Shown here: piece by piece, positions 8,726 through 17,588 of the stretch
How positions within the stretch are numbered: the first letter of the stretch is position 1
How the letters are laid out: every line of letters starts with the position of its first letter
Source of the DNA: Amycolatopsis acididurans
GTDB taxonomy: Bacteria > Actinomycetota > Actinomycetes > Mycobacteriales > Pseudonocardiaceae
Length of the DNA stretch: 64,000 bases
Assembly (NCBI RefSeq): GCF_012328925.1
Contig: NZ_JAAXLS010000031.1
Location: 1-64,000, forward strand
Direction of reading: 5' to 3'
The notes under the pieces: generated by a model
Told to the model about the DNA's origin: nothing
The model's database searches: none
What the model saw: only the letters and a program-made list of their open reading frames with translations
Position numbers and translations under genes: made by a program

Positions 8726-10120
8726 ATGATCGACAACGGCTCGGCGCGCGCACTCGCCGCGGATCTGCAGAAAATCGTGCGGTCGGTGGCCGCTGTCGTG
8801 GACGAGACGCATCCCTCCGCCGAACTGATCGGCAAGGTGACCGGGCACATCGGCGTGGAGCTGGCCGATCTCGTGCTGGTCGCGCACGACTTTCCGGCCT
8901 GGGAGCACGTGAACGTGCACCGTGGGGTGGAGCGGTATCTCGCGGAGCGGGGCGGGGACCAGGAATGGTTCGGCGTCGCGGGCAGCAACCGCTCCAGTGA
9001 GGAGCTGATCGCGATGCTCGCCACCGCGCGGCGGCACGCGATGTACGAACTGGGCGCGGTGGACTACGCGAACGAGGCGGTCGGGCCGGAGGAGAGCGAA
9101 GAGGTCGTGCAGTTCGGCGCCGTGACGACCACGGCACCGGACGGCTCACCCGTCGTGATCGGCGTGCGCGGGCCGATCGCGCAGCACGGCCCGTCCGGCG
9201 TGGCGAGGTTCGAGGTGATCGCGGCCGGCCGGGCCGCCGCCAGCGCCACGCGGGACCGCATCGAGCAGCTGATGCGGGAGTACGACGTGCTGCGCGGCAA
9301 GGTACTCGCGTTCGGCACCAGCGAGCATCGCGGCAACGAGCTGCTGACGTTCCTGCCGCGGCCGTCGCTGGCCCCGTCGGACGTCGTGTTGCCGGACGGG
9401 GTGCTGCCCGCGATCGAACGGCACACCATCGGCATCGCCGGGCACGCGAAGCGGTTGCGGGAAGCTGGCCAGCATCTCAAGCGGGGCCTGCTGCTGCACG
9501 GACCGCCCGGGACCGGCAAGACGCACACGGTGCGATACCTGATGGGGCGTCTCGAAGACGCGACGGTGATCATCCTGACCGGCACGGCCATGCGTTTCAT
9601 CAGCAAGGCGGCCGAGCTGGCGCGGCGGTTGCAGCCGTCGATCCTGGTGGTCGAGGACGTGGATCTGGTGGCGCAGGACCGGTCCAGCACGCCGGGCGGG
9701 AACCCGTTGCTGTTCAGCCTGCTGGACGCGATGGACGGGGTCGGCGCCGACGCGGACGTCACGTTCGTGCTGACCACGAACCGGGCCGCCGAGCTGGAGA
9801 AGGCCCTCGCGGACCGTCCGGGCCGGGTGGATCTGGCGGTGGAGATCCCGAAGCCGGACGCGGTCGGGCGGCGCCGGCTGCTGGAGCTGTACGGACGGAA
9901 CGTGGACCTGCGTGCCGATCTGGAGCCGGTCGTGGCGCAGACTGATGGGGTGACGGCGTCGTTCATCAAGGAGCTCCTGCGGCGAGCTGTGTTGCACCAG
10001 GTGAGCCACGGTGTCGAGGAGACCCCGGTGCCGGTGGACGACGCGGCGATCAGCGCGGCGCTGAGGGAGATGAACGACTCGCGCAACTCGCTGACCAGGT
10101 CGCTGCTGGGCAGCCGATGA
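8726..10120 (+). CDS. AAA-family ATPase (CDC48/FtsH-like single module)
   Basis: A 464-residue protein whose C-terminal half is an AAA module: Walker A GPPGTGKTH near residue 262, Walker B ILVVEDVD near 312, sensor-1 VLTTNRA near 353 and the second region of homology around DRPGRVD with arginine residues. The N-terminal 230 residues have no domain I recognise; they hold no membrane helix or protease motif. A TTG start at 8708 is possible, but the ATG at 8726 is preferred. The alpha/beta hydrolase gene follows with an ATGA overlap. It is probably an ATP-driven remodelling factor, client unknown. Confidence 0.8.
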   Translation: MIDNGSARALAADLQKIVRSVAAVVDETHPSAELIGKVTGHIGVELADLVLVAHDFPAWEHVNVHRGVERYLAERGGDQEWFGVAGSNRSSEELIAMLATARRHAMYELGAVDYANEAVGPEESEEVVQFGAVTTTAPDGSPVVIGVRGPIAQHGPSGVARFEVIAAGRAAASATRDRIEQLMREYDVLRGKVLAFGTSEHRGNELLTFLPRPSLAPSDVVLPDGVLPAIERHTIGIAGHAKRLREAGQHLKRGLLLHGPPGTGKTHTVRYLMGRLEDATVIILTGTAMRFISKAAELARRLQPSILVVEDVDLVAQDRSSTPGGNPLLFSLLDAMDGVGADADVTFVLTTNRAAELEKALADRPGRVDLAVEIPKPDAVGRRRLLELYGRNVDLRADLEPVVAQTDGVTASFIKELLRRAVLHQVSHGVEETPVPVDDAAISAALREMNDSRNSLTRSLLGSR

Positions 10121-10866
10121 GCGTCGTCGACTTCGGCGGCGCGGGCACGCCGATCGTGTTGCTGCACGGTCTGATGGGGCGCGCGCGGACCTGGTGGCCG
10201 GTGGCGCAGTGGCTGAACCGGTACGGCCACGTCGTGGGCCTGGACGCGCGCGGGCACGGCTACGGCGCGCGCGTGGGTCCGTGGACGACGGAGCAGTTCG
10301 TCGCCGACGTCGCCGCGCTGCTGCGGGAATTCGACGAGCCGGCCGTCCTCGTCGGTCACTCCATGGGCGGTCTGCACGCGTGGGCGACGGCGGCGACCCA
10401 TCCCGATCTGGTGCGCGCGGTGGTGGTCGAGGACATGGCGCCGGACCAGCGCGGCCGCACGGTCGAGACGTGGCGCGGCTACTTCGATTCGTGGCCGGTG
10501 CCCTTCCAGTCGCTGGCGCAGGTGCGGGAGTTCTTCGGCAGCACGGGGAACTACTTCATCGAGTGCATGACCCAACGCCAGGACGGCTACCACCTGATGG
10601 CGAACCTGGAGGATCTGTACGAAATCGCCGCGGAATGGGGCCGCAGGCAATACTGGTCCTATGTGGACGGTGTCGAGTGCCCGATGCTGGTGATCGAGGC
10701 AGGCAACACCGCGATGCCGCACGGACAGCAAGCAGAACTGGCAGTCCGCGCGAAGGACGGCGTCCACGTCGTGGTCGAAGGCGCGGGCCACGTCGTCCAT
10801 GACGACGCACCGGAGGAGTATCGGGGCGCGGTCGAGGCGTTCTTGTCACGCGTACTCAGCCGCTGA
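10117..10866 (+). CDS. Alpha/beta-hydrolase
   Basis: A 249-residue alpha/beta-hydrolase fold. The oxyanion-hole region is LLHGLMGRAR near residue 17, the nucleophile elbow GHSMGG near 83 places Ser as nucleophile, an acid residue is near VIEAGN and the catalytic histidine is in GAGHVVHDD near 228. The start overlaps the AAA gene's stop (ATGA), so the two are translationally coupled. The substrate is unknown; esterase or C-C hydrolase activity is possible. Confidence 0.85.
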   Translation: MSVVDFGGAGTPIVLLHGLMGRARTWWPVAQWLNRYGHVVGLDARGHGYGARVGPWTTEQFVADVAALLREFDEPAVLVGHSMGGLHAWATAATHPDLVRAVVVEDMAPDQRGRTVETWRGYFDSWPVPFQSLAQVREFFGSTGNYFIECMTQRQDGYHLMANLEDLYEIAAEWGRRQYWSYVDGVECPMLVIEAGNTAMPHGQQAELAVRAKDGVHVVVEGAGHVVHDDAPEEYRGAVEAFLSRVLSR

Positions 10867-10937
10867 CGGCGCTCTTTGCCGGTGCAGGTCGGGGCAGGCG
10901 TGGGCTGGGAGCTCGCCGGTCCGGATGCGACGCGGCG

Positions 10938-11819
10938 CTACTTGTGTTCTCCCGGCAGTGCGAAGCGGCCGTCCGGGATCTGCTCGACCAGGCCGTCCGT
11001 CAGCAGCGAGGCCAGGCAGCGGTCCCGGCGCCCGGCGTCCTGCGGCCACACCAGGTCCAGTTTGTCCTTCCACACCGGTTCCGGGGTGTCGCGCAGCACG
11101 TCCAGCAGCTTTCCCCGGATCTGCCGGTCCGTGCCCGCGAACTTCTGCACCGGCTTCGCCGGGCCGTTGTACGCCGGGCGCCCCGCGCGTTGCCACGCGC
11201 ACGCGTCGTAGATCGGGCAGTCGGCGCACTTCGGGTTGCGGGCTGTGCACACGAGCGCGCCCAACTCCATCAACGCCGCCGAGAACGTCGCCGCCGGGGC
11301 GTCCGCCGCGGGCAGCATGGCCTCGACGTCGGCCATGTCGCGCGTGTTCGACGGCGGGCCGGCATCGCCCGCCGCGTGCACGGCGCGGGCGACCACGCGC
11401 CGGACGTTGGTGTCCACCACCGGCGCCCGCTTCCCGTAGGCGAAAGCCGCGACCGCCCGCGCGGTGTAGACGCCGATGCCGGGCAACGCCAGCAGAATGT
11501 CCACATCGGACGGTACAACGTCACCGTGCTCCGCAGCGATGACCGCGGCGGCGGCGTGCAGGCGCAGCGCTCGCCTCGGGTACCCGAGTTTACCCCACGC
11601 CCGCAGCACCTCGCCCTGGCTCGCCGCCGCCATCGCGGACGGCACCGGCCAGCGCACCAGCCATTCTTCCCAGATCGGCTGCACCCTGGCCACGGGCGTC
11701 TGCTGCAGCATGATCTCGCTGACCAGCACACCCCATCCGGTGCACTCCGGCCGCCGCCACGGCAGATCCCGCGCGGTCCGGTCGAACCAGTCGATCATCG
11801 TCTCGGCGTCGATGGACAC
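10938..11819 (-). CDS. mutY: A/G-specific adenine DNA glycosylase
   Basis: A 293-residue base-excision repair glycosylase that removes adenine mispaired with 8-oxoguanine. Visible landmarks: the early W-F-R-LPWR block, SEIMLQQTPVARV near residue 35, helix-hairpin-helix LPGIGVYTARAV near 110, the catalytic aspartate in PVVDTNVRRV near 136, and the iron-sulfur loop C-x6-C-x2-C-x5-C (CTARNPKCADCPIYDAC) near 192-208. The C-terminal MutT-like domain is shortened, as in other actinobacterial MutY proteins. Start GTG 11819. Confidence 0.93.
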   Translation of the reverse strand: MSIDAETMIDWFDRTARDLPWRRPECTGWGVLVSEIMLQQTPVARVQPIWEEWLVRWPVPSAMAAASQGEVLRAWGKLGYPRRALRLHAAAAVIAAEHGDVVPSDVDILLALPGIGVYTARAVAAFAYGKRAPVVDTNVRRVVARAVHAAGDAGPPSNTRDMADVEAMLPAADAPAATFSAALMELGALVCTARNPKCADCPIYDACAWQRAGRPAYNGPAKPVQKFAGTDRQIRGKLLDVLRDTPEPVWKDKLDLVWPQDAGRRDRCLASLLTDGLVEQIPDGRFALPGEHK

Positions 11820-11867
11820 CGGGACAGGGTAAGAGCCGCCGCCCGCTCACCGGAAAGCAGCCTGTGG

Positions 11868-12359
11868 CTATTCGACCTCGGTCAGCTCACCGGTGTGCAC
11901 GTCGTAGACGAAACCACGCACGTTGTCGGTGTGCGGCAGGAACGCGCTGCGCCGGGCACGCTGCACCGACGTGCGGACGCTGTCCTGCACGTCCCGGAAC
12001 GCCTCGACCGCCCAGGTCGGCCGCAGCCCGGTGTCCTTCTCCAGCTCGTCCTTGAAATCGTCCTCGGTGACCATGGACAGGCCACAGCTCGTGTGCTGAA
12101 CGATGATCACCTCGGTGGTGCCGAGCTTGCGCTGCGACAGCGCGAGCGACCGGAGCACGTCGTCGGTCACCACGCCGCCGGCGTTGCGCAGGATGTGCGC
12201 CTCACCCTGGATCAGGCCGAACAGCTCGAACACGCGGATCCGCGCGTCCATGCAGGTCAGGATCGCGACGTGCATCGACGGCTGCGCGGACGAACGATCA
12301 CCTCGCAGCTTGTCCTCGAGTTCGTGGTTGCGCTTCAGCAGCACGTCGATCGCGGTCAT
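11868..12359 (-). CDS. Beta-class carbonic anhydrase (CanA-like)
   Basis: A 163-residue beta-carbonic anhydrase interconverting CO2 and bicarbonate. Zinc ligands are visible as CMDAR (Cys and the Asp-Arg dyad) near residue 35 and HTSCG (His and Cys) near 87-90. The RNAGGVVTDDVLRSLA block and the C-terminal GFVYDVHTGEL match the short mycobacterial form of the same length (Rv1284/CanA as I recall). Next to mutY, in the same orientation, separated by 48 bp. Confidence 0.9.
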   Translation of the reverse strand: MTAIDVLLKRNHELEDKLRGDRSSAQPSMHVAILTCMDARIRVFELFGLIQGEAHILRNAGGVVTDDVLRSLALSQRKLGTTEVIIVQHTSCGLSMVTEDDFKDELEKDTGLRPTWAVEAFRDVQDSVRTSVQRARRSAFLPHTDNVRGFVYDVHTGELTEVE

Positions 12360-12435
12360 CCAAACCTCCGGCGTCCGTGTCGGTCACCCCATTTGACCTG
12401 GCGGCGGCCGCTCCGGCAACGTGGCTAGACAAACA

Positions 12436-13536
12436 TCACGGTCCGAACCAGTGTTCTTCCATGGTGCGCGGCGCGGCGGAGGTCGTGCCGATGCGCAGTT
12501 CGGTCGGCAGAGTGATCACCCGGGGGTTCACGTGCTCGGCGGAGGCGAGCAGCAGCTTGCCCGCGGCCCGGCCCTTCTCCAGCACCGGCTGGTGCACCGT
12601 GGTCAGCCCCGCCCGCTCGGCCTCCGAGATGCCGTCGAACCCGGTCACGGTGAGGTCGGCGGGCACCCGCAGACCACGCCGGTCGGCCTCGGCCAGCGCG
12701 CCCAGCGCGAGGATGTCCGACGTGCAGATCAGCGCGGTGACCTGCGGATACGACCCGAGTAACTGTCGTGCGGCCGATGCGCCCTCGTCCACGGTGTGGT
12801 CGAACCGCTCGACGACGGGCACGCTCGCCCAGTCGACCCCGGCCTTGGTGAACGCCGTCGCCAGTGCCTCCAGCCGCGTCCTCTGCACGTGGAAATGCGC
12901 CTCGTGCTGTCGTTCGGCCGAGACGAAGTCGTCATTGCGATCGCGGCCGAGCCGCATGCACAGCACGCCCACCTGCCGGTGCCCGAGCCCGATCAGGTGC
13001 TCGGCCAGTTCGGTCATGGCCTTGGCGTCGTCCGGGCCGACCCGGTCGACGCCCTCGACCTGGGGCTGGTCGATGATCACCGTCGGGACCGGGCGGGCCA
13101 GCACCGCCGCGAGGTGTGGATCGTCGTCGGGCACCGAGTACACGACGAACCCGTCGACCCCGGCGCGGTGCACGGCGGCCACGTCGTCGCGCCCGGGGCT
13201 CGCGGGCACGAGGTGCAGGCCGACGCCCGCGTCCTCACAGGCCAGCGCGAGCCCTTCGAGCACGCCGATCGCCGCGGGGTCGCGGAAGGCGTAGGAGAGG
13301 TTCTCGGTCAGCAGCAGCCCGACCGCGCCCGCCTTGCGGGTACGCAGCGACCTGGCGACCGGGTCCGGCCCGGGGTAGCCGAGCCTGCGGGCCGTCTCCA
13401 GCACCCGGCGCCGCAGCTCCGGAGACAGCTGGTCGGGCCGGTTGTAGGCGTTGGACACCGTGGTCCTGGACACGCCGAGTTCCGCGGCCAGCGACGCCAA
13501 AGTCGCCTGTCGCCTCATGCGCATAGGACGCCCCAT
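12436..13536 (-). CDS. LacI-family transcriptional repressor
   Basis: A 366-residue repressor. The N-terminal helix-turn-helix and hinge (ATLASLAAELGVSRTTVSNA, then RPDQLSPELRRRV) are followed by a periplasmic-binding-protein-like effector domain with ILALGALAEADRRG near residue 265. The ATG at 13536 has no space for a ribosome site because a perfect palindrome lies 5 bp upstream; inner ATGs at codons 5 and 7 or a leaderless transcript are possible. It is divergent from the metal ABC importer. No sugar gene is adjacent, so the ligand is unknown. Confidence 0.88.
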   Translation of the reverse strand: MGRPMRMRRQATLASLAAELGVSRTTVSNAYNRPDQLSPELRRRVLETARRLGYPGPDPVARSLRTRKAGAVGLLLTENLSYAFRDPAAIGVLEGLALACEDAGVGLHLVPASPGRDDVAAVHRAGVDGFVVYSVPDDDPHLAAVLARPVPTVIIDQPQVEGVDRVGPDDAKAMTELAEHLIGLGHRQVGVLCMRLGRDRNDDFVSAERQHEAHFHVQRTRLEALATAFTKAGVDWASVPVVERFDHTVDEGASAARQLLGSYPQVTALICTSDILALGALAEADRRGLRVPADLTVTGFDGISEAERAGLTTVHQPVLEKGRAAGKLLLASAEHVNPRVITLPTELRIGTTSAAPRTMEEHWFGP

Positions 13537-13540
13537 AGGG

Positions 13541-13555
13541 GAACCGTAACGGTTC
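13541..13555. promoter_or_regulatory. Perfect palindrome, probable LacI-family operator
   Basis: GAACCGTAACGGTTC is a perfect inverted repeat (GAACCGT/ACGGTTC around a central A), 5 bp upstream of the LacI-type gene. LacI-family operators are 14-16-bp palindromes with a central CG or similar, so negative autoregulation is the simplest reading. Confidence 0.6.
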
Positions 13556-13662
13556 AGTACGGATTGCAGAAGTCGAGCGCCGTGTGGCGAACGGCAACGC
13601 CGCGTTCAGGAGCACGTAACCGCTACTCGCAAGATCATCACTCGGTGGAGTAAGGTGAACTC

Positions 13663-13675
13663 GAAAACCGTTTCC
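13663..13675. promoter_or_regulatory. Candidate Zur box in front of the metal ABC importer
   Basis: GAAAACCGTTTCC is an imperfect inverted repeat (10 of 13 positions symmetric) resembling the actinobacterial Zur consensus with GAAA/TTTC arms. It lies about 50 bp upstream of the binding-protein gene, where a repressor would block transcription under zinc repletion. Motif match by eye only. Confidence 0.45.
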
Positions 13676-13723
13676 AATAACTACGGACCGTGCTTCGACC
13701 TGCCACTTTCGGGAGTACTCGCG

Positions 13724-14626
13724 ATGAGTTCCAGCCGTCCTGCCCGTCTTTTCGCCCTGACTTCGGTCACCGCCGCGTTCGCGCTGGTGCTCACCGGGTG
13801 TGGTGGTGGTAACACCGCGGGCGAAACCGGCGGGAAGATCAATGTCGTCGCCTCGACCGACGTGTGGGGCAGCGTGCTCGCCGCGATCGGCGGGAACGAT
13901 GTGAAGGTGACCTCGATCATCCACGCCCCACAGGCGGACCCGCACTCCTACGAGACCACCCCCGAGGACGCGGTCGCCGCCCAGGAGGCCCAGCTCACGC
14001 TCGCCAACGGCGGCGGCTACGACGACTTCTTCGGCAAGCTCGCCGACCAGGCCACGAACGCCAGGAAGCTCGTCGCCGTCGACATCGGCGCGACCGGCGA
14101 CGAGAACGAGCACGTCTGGTACAGCTTCGCCGCCGTCGAGAAGGTGGCCGACCAGGTGGCCACCGACCTCGGCCAGATCCGCCCCGCGGAGGCGCAGACC
14201 TTCACCGGCAACGCCGCCGCGTTCAAGGCCAAGGTCGCCGATCTGCGGACCAAGGTCGAGCAGGCGGGCGCCGCGCACCCGGACACCAAGGTGCTTTCCA
14301 CCGAACCCGTCGCGCATTACCTGCTGGCGAGCGCGAAGCTCACCGACGCCACCCCGAAGGACTTCTCCGCGGCCATCGAGCAGGAAAGCGACGTGCCCGC
14401 GGCCGCGCTCGCCGCGGTCGACCAGCTCGTCTCCGCCAAGCAGGTCAAATTCGTGGTCAACAACGCGCAGACCGAGACGGCGGTGACCAAGCAGGTGGTC
14501 GACAACGCGAAGAAGGCCGGCCTGCCCGTGGTGGATGTGACCGAAACGCTGCCCGCGGGTGCGACGGACTACATTTCTTGGATGACCAGCCAAGTCGACG
14601 CCTTGTCGGGAGCGCTGAACTCTTGA
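13724..14626 (+). CDS. Metal ABC transporter substrate-binding lipoprotein (ZnuA/AztC-like)
   Basis: A 300-residue cluster A-I binding protein. Start ATG 13724 (MSSSRPARLF) gives a signal peptide with lipobox LTGC near residue 22; the frame is open further upstream but that part is the promoter region. Metal ligands expected for this family are visible: PHSYETTPED (His) near 72, HVWYSF (His) near 130, and the C-terminal acid ligand before YISWM. Zinc or manganese is likely. First gene of a three-gene operon; its stop overlaps the next start (TTGA). Confidence 0.88.
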   Translation: MSSSRPARLFALTSVTAAFALVLTGCGGGNTAGETGGKINVVASTDVWGSVLAAIGGNDVKVTSIIHAPQADPHSYETTPEDAVAAQEAQLTLANGGGYDDFFGKLADQATNARKLVAVDIGATGDENEHVWYSFAAVEKVADQVATDLGQIRPAEAQTFTGNAAAFKAKVADLRTKVEQAGAAHPDTKVLSTEPVAHYLLASAKLTDATPKDFSAAIEQESDVPAAALAAVDQLVSAKQVKFVVNNAQTETAVTKQVVDNAKKAGLPVVDVTETLPAGATDYISWMTSQVDALSGALNS

Positions 14627-15417
14627 GTCCGATCGTCCAGATCTCTCGTGCGAGCCTCGCGTTCGGCCCGCGCACGTTGTGGTCGGGGCTCGACCTCGAC
14701 GTCGAGCCCGGCGAGTTCGTCTCGATTCTCGGCCCCAACGGCTCGGGCAAGACCAGCCTGCTCAAGGTGCTGCTGGGCTTGCAGCCGCTGTCGGCGGGCA
14801 CCTGGCGCGTGCGCAGCGACCGGCCCGTCGGGTACGTGCCGCAGCAGCGCGCGATGCAGGAGGCCCTGACCCTGCGCGGGGTCGACCTGGTCGGCCTCGG
14901 CCTCGACGGGCACCGGTGGGGCACCGGGCTGCGCGGCGTCCGGGAACGGCGCCGCCGCGTCGCCGAGGCGATCGAGGCAGTCGGGGCGCAGTCCTACGCG
15001 AAGTCGCCGGTCGGGCGGCTCTCCGGCGGTGAACAGCAACGGCTCCGGGTCGCGCAGGCGCTGGTCGGCGAGCCCGAGGTGCTGCTGTGCGACGAGCCGC
15101 TGCTGTCCCTGGACCTGGCCCACCAGCAGGCGGTCAGCGCGCTCATCGACGCCCGGCGCCGCGAGGCCGGCACGGCGGTGCTGTTCGTGACCCACGAACT
15201 GAACCCGATCCTGTCCTATGTGGACCGCGTGCTGTATCTGGTCGACGGCCGGTTCCGGATCGGCAAACCGGACGAGGTGATGACCTCGGCCACCCTGTCG
15301 GAGTTGTACCGGACCCGCATCGAGGTCCTTCGAGTCGGCGGGCAGATCCACGTCGCCGGTGCGCAGATCGCGCTGTGCGAGGACGAGCCCCATCATCTGG
15401 ACGAGCGAGTGTCGTAA
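14623..15417 (+). CDS. Metal ABC transporter ATP-binding protein
   Basis: A 264-residue ATPase with Walker A GPNGSGKTS near residue 39, signature LSGGEQQRL near 133, Walker B VLLCDEPLLSLD near 152 and the H-loop VTHELN near 188. A TTG start (TTGA overlap with the preceding stop) gives LSPIVQISRASLAFG, the proper N-terminus; the much longer open frame to 13864 is antisense-type composition inside the binding-protein gene. Couples ATP hydrolysis to zinc/manganese import. Confidence 0.9.
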   Translation: MSPIVQISRASLAFGPRTLWSGLDLDVEPGEFVSILGPNGSGKTSLLKVLLGLQPLSAGTWRVRSDRPVGYVPQQRAMQEALTLRGVDLVGLGLDGHRWGTGLRGVRERRRRVAEAIEAVGAQSYAKSPVGRLSGGEQQRLRVAQALVGEPEVLLCDEPLLSLDLAHQQAVSALIDARRREAGTAVLFVTHELNPILSYVDRVLYLVDGRFRIGKPDEVMTSATLSELYRTRIEVLRVGGQIHVAGAQIALCEDEPHHLDERVS

Positions 15418-16302
15418 GTGGACAAGTTCTTCGATCTCGAGCTGACCGCGAAACTGCTCGGTTTCCCCTTCGTGCAGACGGCACTGCTCGCCGCGGCCGT
15501 GCTCGGACTGGTCGCCGGGGTGCTCGGCCCGCTGATCGTGATGCGGCGGATGTCCTTCGCCGTGCACGGCACCGCGGAACTGGCCTTCACCGGCGCGGCC
15601 GCCGCGTTGCTGCTCGGTGTCGGCCTCGAGTTCGGTGCGCTGTTCGGCGCGGTCGTCGCCGCGTTGCTGCTCGGGCTGCTCGGCGGGCGCGAGTCCGAAC
15701 GCGACTCGGTGATCGGCGCGATCCTGTCCTTCGGGCTTGGCCTTGGTGTGCTGCTGCTGTGGTTCTATCCCGGTCGCGCGTCCAACAAGTTCGGCATTCT
15801 CGTCGGGCAGATCGTGTCCATCGAGCCGACGAACGTGCTCGTGCTGATCATCGCGGCCGTGGTGGTGCTGCTCGTGCTCGCGGTGATCTACCGGCCGCTG
15901 CTGTTCGCCAGCGTCGATCCGCACGTCGCGGCGGCCCGCGGGGTGCCGGCACGGCTGCTCTCGATGGTGTTCGCGGTGCTCGTCGGCGTCGCGACGGCGC
16001 TCGGCGTGCAGATCGTCGGCGCGCTGCTCGTGGTCGCGCTGATGGTCACCCCCGCCGCGGCGGCCGCCCGGATCACCGCGAGCCCGTGGCGGGCCACGGT
16101 GCTGTCGGTGGTGTTCGCGGAGATCGCGGCGCTCGGCGGGATCATCTTCTCGCTCGCGCCCGGCGCCCCGGTGAGCGCCTTCGTCACCGCGATCTCGTTC
16201 ATCATCTACCTGATCTGCCGCTTCGTGGCGTACCGCCGCGACCGGGCGGGCAAGGTCAGCCCACGGGATGTTGCGCCAGTTTCGTCCGCAGCTGCTGGAT
16301 GA
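15418..16302 (+). CDS. Metal ABC transporter permease (ZnuB-like)
   Basis: A 294-residue integral membrane protein with about eight helices, beginning at the GTG immediately after the ATPase stop. MRRMSFAVHGTAELAFTGAAA near residue 41 and LLVVALMVTPAAAAA near 203 are family landmarks of ABC-3 permeases. Completes the importer. Its last 47 bp overlap the 3' end of the convergent AlgJ-like gene, an unusually long convergent overlap. Confidence 0.9.
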   Translation: MDKFFDLELTAKLLGFPFVQTALLAAAVLGLVAGVLGPLIVMRRMSFAVHGTAELAFTGAAAALLLGVGLEFGALFGAVVAALLLGLLGGRESERDSVIGAILSFGLGLGVLLLWFYPGRASNKFGILVGQIVSIEPTNVLVLIIAAVVVLLVLAVIYRPLLFASVDPHVAAARGVPARLLSMVFAVLVGVATALGVQIVGALLVVALMVTPAAAAARITASPWRATVLSVVFAEIAALGGIIFSLAPGAPVSAFVTAISFIIYLICRFVAYRRDRAGKVSPRDVAPVSSAAAG

Positions 16303-17575
16303 AACCGTCGTCGAAGAACGGCAGCGAGCCCGCGGAAACACCGCGTTCCACCGTTTCCAGCACGACGGCCTTCGCGTTGACGAACTCGTCGACGGCCTGG
16401 TCCACAGTGGTCTTGGTGGTGGAGTAGTTCAGCATCGTCAGGTTCGAGAACGCCGCGGCGAGGTAGCGCGAGGACGCGATGGTGAACGAATCGCCGTAGA
16501 CGAGCGTCGGCGTGTCCACGGTCCCGGTGAGCGGCGGCGACGAGTGCCGGTACGGGGTGTCGAGGTTGGTGATGATCGGCCCCGCCCGGTCGGTCACGCC
16601 GTCCGGGGCCAGCGAGTAGAGCGTGCTCGTCTTCTCCCCGGAACGGCCGAGCAGCTTCGGCAGGTCCGCGGTGCCGGTGTAGGTGCCGATCTGCGGGCTC
16701 TGCCAGGTCGCGGTGACGCCCGGCTGCACGGAGTCGGCGACGTTGCGGGTGAGCGCCAGCGCGCCCTCGTCGGTCCAGTGCGTGTCCAGCGGTGTGTAGA
16801 CCGGGCGGCCGATCTGTGCGGTGACCTGCCGCAGCTCGGGCCGCAGGTCCATCGCTCCCGCGGCGTCCAGCTGCGCCCACGTCGGTGTCTCGGCCGCCTG
16901 GTGGCAGTCCTTGCCGGGATAGGTCGAGGGCAGGAACTGCGGCACCATCGTCGACTTGTCCGGCGGCACCACCCACACGAACTTGCGGCCGGAACTCAGC
17001 ACGATGTCGCGCACTTCGTTGATGCGCTCGATGGTGTCGGCCAGTGGGCGGTTCGGCGCGCACTTCGCCTCGGCGTCGACCCCGTAATAGAGCCAGCCGT
17101 TCGTGCCCTCGATGACCTGCCGGTACCCGGCCTGGTCGACCGGGCCGAGGCTCGTGCCGTTGGTCGGGGTCTGGCCGTTGGCGGGCGGTGGGCTGCCGGG
17201 CAGCGGACCCGAGTTGGAGGTGCCGCCCTGGTCGTGCGGCGCGGACTCGCCGAAGATCCCGCGGCTGATCCCGTCGGCGGCGGTGATCGCGGCACTGCGG
17301 AAGGACAGCTGGTCGGTGGCCCAGGTGGGCAGGCCGGTGAAGAAGCCCCAGCCGTCGCCGATGCTCGGGAAGCCCGCCAGCGCGTGGTTCTCGATCTCCG
17401 TCGGCCGCATCCCGAACACCCACATCAGGGTGGGCGTCACGAAGAACACGAGTGCGCTGATCAGCGCGGTCAGCTGCCTGCCGCCGTGCCGCGGCCGGTG
17501 CAGCGCGTGCTCCCTGGGAAGCCACGCCTCGTGCACGGCGGGCAGCTGCTGGGGTTCTCGGGCCACAGTGGACAC
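16256..17575 (-). CDS. AlgJ/AlgX-like SGNH-type acetyltransferase domain protein
   Basis: A 439-residue protein with an N-terminal cytoplasmic tail, one transmembrane helix near residues 37-52 and a large extracytoplasmic domain. GVDAEAKC near 168, VVPPDKSTM, LDTHWTDEGA near 265 (the D-x-H-W motif) and the YGDSFT serine block near 363 match alginate O-acetylation proteins AlgJ/AlgX. Such proteins take an acetyl group delivered by an MBOAT partner and place it on an exported polysaccharide. An MBOAT gene is present at 35.8-37.3 kb but is not adjacent. Confidence 0.78.
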   Translation of the reverse strand: MSTVAREPQQLPAVHEAWLPREHALHRPRHGGRQLTALISALVFFVTPTLMWVFGMRPTEIENHALAGFPSIGDGWGFFTGLPTWATDQLSFRSAAITAADGISRGIFGESAPHDQGGTSNSGPLPGSPPPANGQTPTNGTSLGPVDQAGYRQVIEGTNGWLYYGVDAEAKCAPNRPLADTIERINEVRDIVLSSGRKFVWVVPPDKSTMVPQFLPSTYPGKDCHQAAETPTWAQLDAAGAMDLRPELRQVTAQIGRPVYTPLDTHWTDEGALALTRNVADSVQPGVTATWQSPQIGTYTGTADLPKLLGRSGEKTSTLYSLAPDGVTDRAGPIITNLDTPYRHSSPPLTGTVDTPTLVYGDSFTIASSRYLAAAFSNLTMLNYSTTKTTVDQAVDEFVNAKAVVLETVERGVSAGSLPFFDDGFIQQLRTKLAQHPVG

Positions 17576-17588
17576 GTTAACCGCCGGG

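Noticed and set aside
13864..15417. 517-residue frame containing the metal ABC ATPase
   Set aside because: Its first 250 residues are an out-of-frame reading of the binding-protein gene; the true start is TTG 14623.
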